DNA of 64,000 bases, taken from positions 27,032,549 to 27,096,548 of the forward strand of contig NC_052505.1 of assembly GCF_014356525.2 (NCBI RefSeq), written 5' to 3'. This document shows, in pieces, positions 23,679 to 35,700 of this stretch (positions are counted from its first letter, which is position 1; the number at the start of each line of letters is the position of its first letter). The notes under the pieces are model-generated. The model ran no database searches. It saw only the letters and a program-made list of their open reading frames with translations, and was not told where the DNA came from. Made by a program: the position numbers and the translations under genes. The stretch comes from Nilaparvata lugens (Eukaryota > Arthropoda > Insecta > Hemiptera > Delphacidae).

Positions 23679-25679
23679 TGTAACATATTTAAATCTGGGT
23701 AGATGAAAAGCCCTAACAGAAATAGTAATAGGTCTAAAAATAAAGTAATTGGCTAATATCGCCAAGCAGATAATAAACAAGATTAGATAGCATCAGCTTG
23801 TTCTGGCTAAATGGTACAAGAACCTAAAAAGGATTTGAAGGAAGTTTATTGCTCATAAATAGATTATTATATAAAATATTTGAAGATTGAGGTTATGTAG
23901 ATGTATTCACGGATCGGTGACCTAGAGATCAATCAAACCGAAGAACGTAGAATCTGACCAAAACCCCTTGGCAGAGCTTTATTGCATTCGGATGGTGTGC
24001 AATGTGAAAAAACACCCGTCCACGTGGCTAATTATTAGGTAGCATGGAATTAATATTAATGTATAGAATATTAACTAGCATGCAAAGAGCATAAATAAAA
24101 AACCAAATAAAAATAATTTAATGTATTCAGGAAATAAAAGTTACCAGGCGCATGAATACCTAATAAAATTTGCATGCACCAATAGTAAAACGGCAGTTAA
24201 TAGGCGGCAACTGTAGGCCAATTCAAAAATATTTATATATATTTATATAAATGTACTAGATTTTGTGTAAAAATTTGTGTAATCTATGTTATCAATATGG
24301 CTCGAATGCAAAGAAATTATTAATCATATAATCTAAGCAATATTTTGGCATTTTTTGTAAGATCTATTTGAATTTAATGGCGGAGGATTGGGATATTTAA
24401 ATTTTATGCTAATTTGAAAGTCGGAAAGAGGATCTGTAAAACTTGAAAAGGAAGAACCAGCACTCGCCAGCCAAATGCCACCATAAGAGGACCCCAAATA
24501 TTTTAGAGCGAAGTACCTTATTAATAATTTTGTAAAAATTTAAAGTTAAAGTAAATTATTAAATTTCTTAAAAGACTTCGTGATGCTATTGTGAAGCAGA
24601 AGTCATTTTTCATTTTTATTAAATTTATAACCCCTTGGAGGAGACGATTCCGGCTACCATATTCCCGGACCACATGGAGTTGGATCGACATCGGCGGCTT
24701 ACAAGAAGATTTTCGACACGTGAGTGATTAAATTTGAATTTAGTGATGGGCGCCCTAGTGCTTCGAAATAATCTGATGATCAAAGCTAGCTCGCCGAAAG
24801 GGTTATTATAAATTAAGAAATTAATAAGAGTCTTAATACTTGCGCAAGTAAAAATTAGTATTAAAGGTTTAATTGAAAGAAAAAAAAATATATAGATCAA
24901 TATTTTAGAAATTTCTGTTTAATCAAAGAAGTACGAAATCTAGGCTATTAAAACATATGCATCAATATTCAATTTTTTGCAATACAATTTGCGATAATTT
25001 ATCATAGTTCTAATTCACTAGATGAATGGCTCTACCTATTCCGTCAGGTGCCGAATCTTGCACCCTGAGATAAAAATGTATATGAGATACAAATAAATCT
25101 ACTAAATACTAGAGATTTTAATATATATATATATTTGGATTATTAGTGGCTAATTTATCAAGCTGATCTTAGAGCACATATTTTTGATTGAATTATCCAA
25201 GTCGACAAGTATTAGCAAGTGCATGTCGTAGCTACATGCAAAGGAATGCATATGATTTTAAGATAAAGGCACATGGTAATGTTTCGTGCCATAAATCTAG
25301 AATATAAAGTTTAGCCTGTGATATTTTGCTGATATAAAATTATTGTTCTATTTTTTATATTATATTTTTTATCGCTCTATATATATATTTTTTGCCTCGA
25401 TTGATCTTTGCATTATTTGTGTAATATATGTATGAAATTTTCATGGTGTGCAATTTATTTTTTATTCCTCAACTCTATAGTATAAGTATCATTTATATAT
25501 ATATTTATTATTTATTGAATTACAAGAGTTATGGAGAAGCCCATATCTAGGCCTATCAAGATTTTTTAAGACTGAATACTATTAGAAAACCACGCCCTAA
25601 TTATATTAAATCTCATGCTTTACCGACTGATGCCAAGCAGGAGGCTAATCGTTATTTAAATATAAAGAATAACGTGACA
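23679..25679 (+). repeat. 5' LTR
   Basis: 2001 bases, TG...CA ends. It differs from the 3' LTR by a handful of substitutions, several of them A/G, and more than ten one-base indels, mostly in homopolymers. Confidence 0.85.
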
Positions 25680-25689
25680 CAAAGACATG

Positions 25690-25706
25690 TCGTGCCAACG
25701 TGGGAC
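25690..25706 (+). other. Possible primer-binding site (tRNA-Lys-like)
   Basis: TCGTGCCAACGTGGGAC, about 10 bases after the 5' LTR, resembles the complement of the 3' end of cellular tRNA-Lys, though it lacks a perfect TGG start and one C. Confidence 0.4.
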
Positions 25707-26120
25707 TGATGATGAGAGCCAAGCTCATTGAATAATTATTTGAAATTAGGTCAATAACCATATTGAAAATTATAGATAACTTATACGAGTTGTGAGGAAA
25801 ACTGGCGAAGGAAAATTTGTATTACTTTTTGGGAAACAAGAGCTTTAAATAGAGAGAAATTATATGTTTTAAAGAAAATTTTATATTATTAGTACTGTGA
25901 AAAATTACCTGTTATAGAGAGAGATTATATTTTATAAGCCTAAACTGCTAGTCAGAAATCAATGAATAGTATTATTATATTATAAGAGCTTAAGTAATAA
26001 ATAGGTTACCTGGCTTGTAATGTCCATAGGCCTATCCTCATTTGTGTCCTTATTAATGCCTTGTTGGCCAAAACTTTCACTTTTTTAACAAACACTTGAC
26101 ACTTAATCCATTTTTAAAAT

Positions 26121-26495
26121 ATGAGTCTCTTTTCGTCCACGCAAAGTAAGGTAGCAGACACACTGCAGACGGCGATAGTAGCGGAGATCGACGCTGAGGG
26201 GGGCGCGATGGAGTCCAACGCCCAGATCTCTTCAATCACCGCCAAGAATCCTGTGAACAGTAATAAACCGTTAAATGTCTCCCAAGAAGCAATAAGAAGG
26301 GTTATAGTAGAGGGGATGATCAAGTCATTTTCTAATAGTTTAGAAAAAACAATGACCAGGGCAATGAAGGACTTGAAGGCGGAAATGAAGGAAATGCGGG
26401 AATCACTGAAGGATACATCGGTAAGAATGGGTAAGGAGACTGCGGAAAGAATAGATAACCTACCAGCACAAAACACTTCACAATTCATGAAATAG
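26121..26495 (+). pseudogene. Gag N-terminal part of the LTR element
   Basis: 124 codons, MSLFSSTQSKVADT..., with a helix-prone, charged second half (MKDLKAEMKEMRESLKD). The frame stops at 26495. A different frame then continues gag-like (IHEIATNRNN...) to a stop near 26767, and another leads into the main ORF (ELGRFDNTDRYLQPKEFIDQ). The N-terminal half of the original gag is therefore split over three frames by small indels. Confidence 0.55.
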
Positions 26496-26924
26496 CTACA
26501 AACAGGAACAATAGTCAACTTATTTCCATAAATAAACAACAGAATAGTAAATCTACACAAATAGCTCACCTAAATTCTGATATAAATCAAAACAAAGTAC
26601 AACTTAATTCATTGGAGACAGCCGTTGGAGAACAGCAATTATTTTCATCTGAATTAAATGCCGAAGTAGTAGATAATGAAACAGAAGCTTCTAGTCATTG
26701 GAAACGGCCCAAGAGAAGTTGGTACAACTTGAAAGTCAAATACATCAATTTCCGCACGAGAATATAGAGCCTATTCCCATAGCAACGTTTGATTCACTAC
26801 ACAGTTCAATGAATTAGGCCGTTTTGACAATACAGACCGCTATCTCCAACCTAAAGAATTTATAGATCAGATAAAACTAGTTCAATCATTAACACCCACC
26901 TCTTGGAATTTTTGGCGTCTTCGT

Positions 26925-29162
26925 TTGACTAGTTTATTGATTGGCGAACCCCTGATGTTCTTTCGGAGTAGAGTCCATGAATTTACATCATTGGATGAGT
27001 TTGTAGCTGTCTTCCTGGAACAGTATTGGAGCAGAAGTAAACAGTTGGACGTGCTAGCGGACATTATATCATGCGATTTCAACCCTAATTTAGACGGTGC
27101 ATGTACCACTTTCGTCACTGCCCTACAGTTTAAAAATTCTCAATTGAGCGAGCCCATTAATGAATCGGCATTAGCAAGTATTATTTTAAAGAAGCTACCG
27201 TATCAAGTTAGAATGGCACTCGCCACACAACCCATTACTGATTGCAAACAGCTGATAAATCATTTATATGGCATACAGTCTGTGATGGCAATATCAAACC
27301 ACCGTTCAGACCAAAGATATACACGGAATCAACACAACTCAAAAAGTAATCAGTATACCAGCCAAAACTATGAACCAGTATCATATGATCACTCTCGATC
27401 TACTCCTCAATTTAAACGCTGCTATGATCATAATCAAAATAATTGGAATAGTAGAAGCTTTCAAAATTGTCAAACAAACCATTATCCACAGCAAACCTAT
27501 AAAAGAAATTATTATTATGGCCGTGATCAATTTAACACAAACAATGATTACACTCAGAATAATCATAATAGAAATTATAAACCACCACCTCATCAAATTA
27601 GTACAAATTATACATTAGCGTATGCCACAGGATCAAATCAACAAAAAACCCGGAACCCAGCACCCAACGACCCGCCACCAGATATACAGAAAACTACAGC
27701 TAATAAACCAGGACTATATGATACCCCCGATGTAACAAGCACAAGCTCAAATGAAACAAACCAAGAAAAGCAGGATATTTCAACGTCATACACCACATTC
27801 AGAAGTGATTTCCCGAAAACATTATTAGAAGAACCGAAAATATTAGAAAAACAGATTTTAATACAAGATAAACCACCACCAAAAACCAGCTGTAAGCATC
27901 AATCCCTACTGAGCCTTATATTCCCCGCCGACGATCCATCACCGCAGGAAGAGCAGCCCGCATATCCTGAGACCGCCACCGAAGAGTCACTAATAAAAAT
28001 AAACAGTTACCAGGAGGAGACCGCCATCAAGCATCCGCCCACAGAATCCATGCACCTGCACCAATGGACACCACCGAAACGCACAAATGACGGGAAGGAT
28101 GACACCAGGGAGTACCGGGAGGACGGACTACCGGACAAGAGGAGCGACCACCGCAAGGCCCGGAGACGGAGGCGCCCGAGGACACCCGACCGACATCAGG
28201 ACGAGGAGGACGGCATTCGGGAGAACATGCATCATAAGGCCCGGAGACGGAGGCGCCCGAGGACACCCGACCGACATCAGGACGAGGAGGACGGCATTCG
28301 GGAGAACATGCATCATAAGGCCCGGAGGCGAAGGAAAAGGAGGAACCGCGCGCGCCGATGGAGGCCGCATGCACGCTTCAAGAGGCCAAGGAGGATACCG
28401 GATCGTCACCAGGTGGAAGGGACCGACAGCATGCATCCGCGGCACATACGTTTTAAGAGAGCAAACCAGCTATGTGACCGGCAAAATGGGCTAAAGGAAT
28501 GTGACAAAAACGGATTGAATGAATGTATTAAAAATGGAACCGATAAGACTACTATGGATTCGTGCATGGGCAGCAACAAAGTGGACTACTTATTGAGACT
28601 GATGAAGGATAAGCGGTGTTTGAGAAGATTGGAAGAATTAAAAAATAATATTAAGAAAGTGAAAGTACCTGGATATTATGCTATTGAAAAGATGATAAAT
28701 GTTTTGTTATGGTGTTTAATATTTGTTATGATGGCTGTGATATTAATAAAAGAGTGTGTTGTAGATATGATGGAAAATATTATATTGTGGTTATTAAAAG
28801 AATCTATTATTGATAATTGGGAAGCTAATATTATAAAAATGTTTATTGTCTTGAGCCTACTAATTTATAATGAACCGAAATCAAGAGTATTAAATGAAAA
28901 TGAAAGGAATGATGAGTCAAGAGTGCAGGATGAATTAGAAAAGAACAGATTAAAAGAAATTATTATTAAAGGAACAAGGAGTTATTTGAAGAAAGAGTAC
29001 ACCAGATACAAGGGCTTTAAATTCATGATGAAAAATTATCAACTAGGACAGCCTCAACAATCAACAGCAGATAACCTAACCGGCCTTGTAGCTATAACAA
29101 GCAGAAAGTCAAAAGATACGGGAAAGCCACGAAATTTCTACAAACCACATCACAGAATTTGA
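26925..29162 (+). CDS. Gag-like polyprotein with Arg-rich repeats and membrane segments
   Basis: 745 codons from the first Met; the homologous frame is open further upstream from about 26812. The N-terminal region (FIDQIKLVQ just upstream, then LLIGEPLMFFRSRV, FLEQYWSRSKQ, ILKKLPYQVRMAL) has the pattern of retrotransposon gag capsid domains. It is followed by an Asn/Gln/Tyr/Arg-rich stretch and a Pro/Glu-rich linker. Next come 27-residue Arg-rich tandem repeats (KARRRRRPRTPDRHQDEEDG), where zinc knuckles would often sit. Then a Cys-containing stretch leads to two hydrophobic segments, VLLWCLIFVMMAVIL and IIKMFIVLSLLIY, and a basic tail. No CCHC knuckle, protease DSG, RT YxDD or integrase motif was seen. 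A membrane-segment tail on a gag protein is unusual. No known family covers the C-terminal half as far as can be read. Confidence 0.6.
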   Translation: MTSLLIGEPLMFFRSRVHEFTSLDEFVAVFLEQYWSRSKQLDVLADIISCDFNPNLDGACTTFVTALQFKNSQLSEPINESALASIILKKLPYQVRMALATQPITDCKQLINHLYGIQSVMAISNHRSDQRYTRNQHNSKSNQYTSQNYEPVSYDHSRSTPQFKRCYDHNQNNWNSRSFQNCQTNHYPQQTYKRNYYYGRDQFNTNNDYTQNNHNRNYKPPPHQISTNYTLAYATGSNQQKTRNPAPNDPPPDIQKTTANKPGLYDTPDVTSTSSNETNQEKQDISTSYTTFRSDFPKTLLEEPKILEKQILIQDKPPPKTSCKHQSLLSLIFPADDPSPQEEQPAYPETATEESLIKINSYQEETAIKHPPTESMHLHQWTPPKRTNDGKDDTREYREDGLPDKRSDHRKARRRRRPRTPDRHQDEEDGIRENMHHKARRRRRPRTPDRHQDEEDGIRENMHHKARRRRKRRNRARRWRPHARFKRPRRIPDRHQVEGTDSMHPRHIRFKRANQLCDRQNGLKECDKNGLNECIKNGTDKTTMDSCMGSNKVDYLLRLMKDKRCLRRLEELKNNIKKVKVPGYYAIEKMINVLLWCLIFVMMAVILIKECVVDMMENIILWLLKESIIDNWEANIIKMFIVLSLLIYNEPKSRVLNENERNDESRVQDELEKNRLKEIIIKGTRSYLKKEYTRYKGFKFMMKNYQLGQPQQSTADNLTGLVAITSRKSKDTGKPRNFYKPHHRI
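28155..28335 (+). repeat. 81-bp tandem repeat in the gag-like ORF
   Basis: AAGGCCCGGAGACGG starts at 28155 and 28236; the third copy (28317) diverges after about 12 bases. The unit is 81 bases, 27 residues, in frame, and far more GC-rich than its surroundings. Confidence 0.9.
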
Positions 29163-30137
29163 AATAAATATGATAAGAAATCAAGGAAAACATTATTATC
29201 AAACCGATTACTGACCTTCCTTAATAAATTTAATCTTGGCATAGGACCGCATGGCAACAATCCAGTGTTTTAATTCCTTCCAGCCGTTAGAAGCCTGCAA
29301 TAAGGAAAAGAACAATTTTTAAATATGTAATTAAATTATATACATCAGATAAAAAAGGACACAAGCGGGGATAATAAAATTAAAATTTGTTAATTACCTT
29401 TTTAAGAGAAAAAATTGAGCAGTTAGGTTAATAGTTATGAAACTCGACAGCAATTCTGTAGAACCAGTGACCAGCTGGCCAAAGCCACCCAAATCAAACG
29501 AATGTAATGTCTGTTGAACATATGTTTATAAAAAGAAATACTGTACCCAAAAAGTTATTTATTATTGTTATTTATTATATTTATTAATGTCGATATATTT
29601 ATTTATATGTTTTATATTTATTACTTTTAATTATGCCACGTTTGTTACCTGAAAAGACTTAAAGTGAATACCAGTTACCAAAACAAAGAGCCATTAGCAA
29701 AAGAAAGTATTGTACCTGATGTATAGAAAATTATTTATATTAAGACCTAAGAAATACTATAAGATATAAGCCCAGAAGTTTATGAATCGAAATTATTGTC
29801 TAAAAGGAATCATTTATGAGAATTATGAAATGTGTGTAGTTAAGTTGGCGGCCCTGCAAGCGGCGAATTTAAAAATTACTGTGTTGTAAATGTTGTCAGG
29901 AGGAGTGCATTTAGAAGTTTATATTTATGATATTTTTATGTGTGTTGAGGAGGAGAATTTGTTATTGTTTTTGATAAAGGTATAAAGGAGATGCAGCAAA
30001 TATGTCTGCGAAATGTGATAGAAGTAGGAGAGTATAATTTATAAATAAAGTATAGTGTATATCAATGTATTGAAGGGTGGGTTTTCATTAAAAACATTGT
30101 GATTCTCAAATATTTTGAATTCAAACCCAGGGGCGCG
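29163..30137 (+). other. Non-coding interior of the LTR element
   Basis: About 1 kb between the gag-like stop and the 3' LTR. AT-rich, no ORF with recognisable motifs. This is where pol would be expected in an autonomous relative. Confidence 0.5.
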
Positions 30138-32131
30138 TGTAACATATTTAAATCTGGGTAGATGAAAAGCCCTAACAGAAATAGTAATAGGTCTAAAAAT
30201 AAAGTAATTGGCTAATATCGCCAAGCAGATAATAACAAGATTAGATAGCATCAGCTTGTTCTGGCTAAATGGTACAAGAACCTAAAAGGATTTGAAGGAA
30301 GTTTATTGCTCATAAATAGATTATTATATAAAATATTTGAAGATTGAGGTTATGTAGATGTATTCACGGATCGGTGACCTAGAGATCGATCAAACCGAAG
30401 AACGTAGAATCTGACCAAAACCCCTTGGCAGAGCTTTATTGCATTCGGATGGTGTGCAATGTGAAAAAACACCCGTCCACGTGGCTAATTATTAGGTAGC
30501 ATGGAATTAATATTAATATATAGAATATTAACTAGCATGCAAAGAGCATAAATAAAAAACCAAATAAAAATAATTTAATGTATTCAGGAAATAAGAGTTA
30601 CCAGGCGCATGAATACCTAATAAAATTTGCATGCACCAATAGTAAAACGGCAGTTAATAGGCGGCAACTGTAGGCCAATTCAAAAATATTTATATATATT
30701 TATATAATGTACTAGATTTTGTGTAAAAATTTGTGTAATCTATGTTATCAATATGGCTCGAATGCAAAGAAATTATTAATCATATAATCTAAGCAATATT
30801 TTGGCATTTTTTGTAAGATCTATTTGAATTTAATGGCGGAGGATTGAGATATTTAAATTTTATGCTAATTTGAAAGTCGGAAAGAGGATCTGTAAAACTT
30901 GAGAAGGAAGAACCAGCACTCGCCAGCCAATGCCACCATAAGAGGACCCCAAATATTTTAGAGCGAAGTACCTTATTAATAATTTTGTAAAAATTAAAGT
31001 TAAAGTAAATTATTAAATTTCTTAAAAGACTTCGTGATGCTATTGTGAAGCAGAAGTCATTTTTCATTTTAATTAAATTTATAACCCCTGGAGGAGACGA
31101 TTCCGGCTACCATATTCCCGGACCACATGGAGTTGGATCGACATCGGCGGCTTACAAGAAGATTTTCGACACGTGAGTGATTAAATTTGAATTTAGTGAT
31201 GGGCGCCCTAGTGCTTCGAATAATCTGATGATCAAAGCTAGCTCGCCGAAAGGGTTATTATAAATTAAGAAATTAATAAGAGTCTTAATACTTGCGCAAG
31301 TAAAAATTAGTATTAAAGGTTTAATTGAAAGAAAAATATATAGATCAATATTTTAGAAATTTCTGTTTAATCAAAGAAGTACGAAATCTAGGCTATTAAA
31401 CATATGCATCAATATTCAATTTTTTGCAATACAATTTGCGATAATTTATCATAGTTCTAATTCACTAGATGAATGGCTCTACCTATTCCGTCAGGTGCCG
31501 AATCTTGCACCCTGAGATAAAAATGTATATGAGATACAAATAAATCTACTAAATACTAGAGATTTTAATATATATATATATATTTGGATTATTAGTGGCT
31601 AATTTATCAAGCTGATCTTAGAGCACATATTTTTGATTGAATTATCCAAGTCGACAAGTATTAGCAAGTGCATGTCGTAGCTACATGCAAAGGAATGCAT
31701 ATGATTTTAAGATAAAGGCACATGGTAATGTTTCGTGCCATAAATCTAGAATATAAAGTTTAGCCTGTGATATTTTGCTGATATAAAATTATTGTTCTAT
31801 TTTTTATATTATATTTTTTATCGCTCTATATATATATTTTTTGCCTCGATTGATCTTTGCATTATTTGTGTAATATATGTATGAAATTTTCATGGTGTGC
31901 AATTTATTTTTTATTCCTCAACTCTATAGTATAAGTATCATTTATATATATATATTTATTATTTATTGAATTACAAGAGTTATTGGAGAAGCCCATATCT
32001 AGGCCTATCAAGATTTTTTAAGACTGAATACTATTAGAAAACCACGCCCTAATTATATTAAATCTCATGCTTTACCGACTGATGCCAAGCAGGAGGCTAA
32101 TCGTTATTTAAATATAAAGAATAACGTGACA
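30138..32131 (+). repeat. 3' LTR
   Basis: 1994 bases, same ends as the 5' LTR. The interior just before it (gaattcaaacccaggggcgcg) is not a clear polypurine tract. Confidence 0.85.
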
Positions 32132-32284
32132 AAGTTTAACATGAGCGCTCGAATACTCATTAGGAATTAGAGAATGCTGGCCGGTTCAGAACGGTAACAT
32201 CACCGCCGTTGTATCCCTGCCTCTGTATGCCTTCTCTGCTGCGCATGTCCCTCCCTATTCAGAAGTAATTTTGTACGGAGTATA

Positions 32285-32714
32285 GTCATCATTACCTGAG
32301 TACTTTTATTCCATTATTGACTTCATTATTCGTGTTTTTTTTTTTTTTTTTGATTGATGAGAAGTCTACGTCTACGAAATCTCTAATAACTGGTGAGCAA
32401 TTTAATTTTTACCTACCTATATTTATTAAATTTTATTCATTAACAATTAGGTACCTAAAGCATTTCATACACTATTGCTTGCTTTTTACTTCATACTTTT
32501 AGTCTTGCTTTAGTCTTAGTGAAAATCATACTAATAAAACGTTAATCATCGATGGAAATGAAGATAAACATTTCACGATATACGGTGTTATGAATTGTAA
32601 CACTTTTTCAATTAATGTTCTATCGACATACTTAATTAAGTATTTTTTCATACATGAAATTGAGGTAGATTATTTATTACTTTCATTTATTTAAGAACAA
32701 TGATTTGTTTTCAC
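32285..32714. other. Intergenic, 3' flank of the MTHFR gene
   Basis: AT-rich. TTTATT at 32673-32678 reads AATAAA on the minus strand, 37 bases past the MTHFR stop, and is a likely poly(A) signal. A T13-15 tract lies near 32335. Confidence 0.5.
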
Positions 32715-35700
32715 TCAATTAATTTTGACTTGGACTAATTCAAATTCTGTATTCTGGATGTGTTCCTTTACTACTTCTTTCCATACTTGCATTGCTGGCT
32801 CTGGCCTGGAATTGGAAATTAAAATAAATTATCAAAATTTGGAATGGTACTTGTGAAAGATGAGTAGGATGTGATGTGATGAGAGCCTCAAATTCCAATT
32901 CAAGAAATCATAATAATTTATATAGAATCTATGCATTGGTTCTTAGTAATCTTTGCAGCATCTATATTATGGTATGGTCGGATGTAAAATTAATAATTTT
33001 AGATTATCAACTTGAATGGAAAGCAATATGATGTTATCTGCAAGAAATGATGACAGTTTAGTCATTCAACTAAATTTGGGTTGATGAAATCGACTATTTG
33101 GTAAATATCACCATCTGTTTAATGTTTTAAGAAAGCATGAGTCCTGATTTTAGAAAATTTCTACCCTCTTCCACACACAGGCTTTGCCTTTGTGGAGAGT
33201 TTTTATGAAGTTTATTAAAAAATAATGTTGTATTTTCTGTAACTACGATATATAGCAGTTAGATTTAGTTGACCGAGCGAAGTGAGGTCTATGATTCAAG
33301 TCGACGGTATGGCATTACTCTTAATGTTTAAATGTTTGAATGTTTAAATGTTTATATGTTGCGCATTTACGGCAAAACGCGGTAATAGCAGATTTTCATG
33401 AAATTTGACAGGTATGTTCCTTTTTTAATTGCGCGTCGACTTATATACAAGGTTTTTGGAAATTTTGCATTCCAAGGATAATATAAAGGGAAAAAAGAGC
33501 CTCCTTCATACGCAAATATTAGAGTAAAAATCAGACTATAGAATTATTCATCATAAATCAGCTGACAAGGTATTACACAGATGTGTGGAGAAGCCATGTA
33601 GTCTATTGCTGTATTTCCATAAGATCTATAGTTTCAATCAGATACTTGTGGATGTGAATACTGCGTGAGGTCTACTGTTCACAGAACTACTAGTTATTAT
33701 GATTAATTATTTAAGTTCAACTTTAAGTTTTATTCATGATTATTTGGTTGCAGAAGATATAGCGTTGTTGTATGATTTGAATTTTCTTACCCTGTTATCA
33801 TGGATAGTAAAACCAATTTAATTTGATTTTGATATGATTTCACTATAGATGATTGTATCAAAAACTAATACAGTACCGTATGCCCGTATCCGTATCTGTG
33901 GGATAAGTTTTGCATACCGTATAAATTATAATTATTGCACATTATAATTACACATTATTGCAATGTGTATAAATTATAGAATAAACCATTGTACAGATGT
34001 GCAATGTACATTATTGCATTTGGTGAACAATAAATTGATTTAAAATTTTGAACAGTATAATAGTTGTTCAATTTAAAAATAATTATTTTAACAAACCTGT
34101 TTAGCGTAAAAAAATGAAATGCATGTACACCAATCCCAGATTCTACAATCTCTCTTACAGTTTCCTTAGCTTTTTGAATTCCAAAATTTGATCAACTCTT
34201 CCTCAGCTCCCTTGTAAGTGATCAGTGCAGTATATATATCATCAGTAAAATGAAATTTGCATTTATTATCCAGCCGTAGGAGTAATTCAGCATTCTGAAA
34301 TAGTAAACATTATGATTCAGTCTTATGGATACAATAAAAGCACAATCCTTAGAAATATTGTCAATCAAGATTGAAAATGCGAGTGTAAAATTATTTTATA
34401 AAAAAATGCATATTTCTTATAATAAAGCAATAAGTAGACCTGCAAGTCACGATCAAAACTTGGTGTGCGGCCACCAAAATATTGTGTCTATAGTGTAAAT
34501 AAACACAATAAAAGAACTAATGCCCTCACGACTCGCTCGGACATTCAGCGTTCTCCTCGTTCGTGGTGACTCACTGGTGTAGGCCTACCCAACGATTTAT
34601 ATATACTAAGTTAGTATAAGATAGTTGGGTGTACCAGCCTGCATGGTGTGCCACTGGTGCCCCATCCTGCTGTCCTGTCCTCCAATGTAATAAGAGGTTT
34701 AATTCGTTCCTAAATAGTTTACAACCCTCTCTTTCAGAGAACAGTAGACACTGTTATTAATTACACTTTGAAGTGGAAAAGACTACTACTGCATGTAGCT
34801 TCAGGACTATATTATTGGGTAACTTGAAGTATGACTTGTGTCTAAATTCAGCCCTGTGTTGAATAGTGCATATAATTATCACGAAATGAAAAATACATGG
34901 ATTGAGAAATTAGTGAATGAATGAATGAACTTACCTGAATGGGCATAATTCCTGGGATGATTGGAATGCTGATTCCAATTTTCCGGCATTTTTTGACAAA
35001 GTTTACAAAATCTAAAGCATTGAATACTGTCTGAGTAATAATATAATCTGCACCGGCATCAACCTTGGAAAACAAGAAAATAAAGGTTGATTCATGTTCA
35101 TGCTAAATGAATGAATAATTCATTTCGATATAGGCCTTTGTAGAAAATCTATGTTATACAAATAAAAGAGTTGAAATCAAATACAACAATAAAAAATTAT
35201 AAATAATTATTCAATAGTTTCTAATAACGTATTTTATTAGGGCTACTTGATTTTTTAGTATGAAAATAGTTCTATAGTATCCTTTAAAAATGTTTTTATA
35301 TAAAATACAATAACATATAGTTTCGGAACGTTCAATTCATTTTCAATTTTTTCTTAAAGATTGTAATGTTACATTTTTTTCTCTTTCTCTTTTTTAGTTC
35401 TTTGTGTATTTGTATAAATTCATCTGAAGATTATAAGTTCATTTGCTCTGAAAACTGGATTTCTCATTCATAGGCGATAGATCCATTCATAATTTATCAA
35501 GAATCTATTACATTGGAGCCGACAACTATCCTTAGGTTAATAGGTGTTAAATGCTATTCCAACCGATTTAAGGAAAAATTGGTAGCACGGCAAATGTTAC
35601 CCCTGTGGTGGGACCTAATTACAAAATAAATATGTCCCAAATGGTACACCATGAAATCCCTGGTTATAAAAATTATTAGTAGGATAGATATCTTGATGGG

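Larger units (their letters stand above)
23679..32131 (+). mobile_element. LTR retrotransposon with 2-kb LTRs, gag-like ORF only
   Basis: Two near-identical LTRs (23679-25679 and 30138-32131) start TGTAACATAT and end GTGACA. The 4-bp duplication AAGT lies at 23675-23678 and 32132-32135. The 4.46 kb interior encodes gag-like protein and no protease, RT, RNase H or integrase, so it is non-autonomous. Long LTRs, a 4-bp duplication and a Lys-tRNA-like primer site together recall the Osvaldo/Ulysses-type Ty3/gypsy elements. That is inference. Confidence 0.85.
23506..32280. mobile_element. MITE split by the LTR element
   Basis: The left part 23506-23678 starts CTCCGTACAAAATAACTTTT. The right part 32136-32280, read on the minus strand, starts CTCCGTACAAAATTACTTCT. 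Both continue similarly through GCAGAGAA. TATA lies outside both ends, as expected for TA-targeting Tc1/mariner-like MITEs. Without the 8.45 kb insertion the element is about 318 bases. Confidence 0.65.

Noticed and set aside
28027..28494. Three overlapping ORFs in other frames of the GC-rich repeat
   Set aside because: Shadows of the gag-like ORF caused by the GC-rich 81-bp repeat.
26121..29162. Host gene or virus-derived gene
   Set aside because: It lies between matching LTRs with a target duplication, and its first half reads as gag, so it belongs to the retrotransposon.
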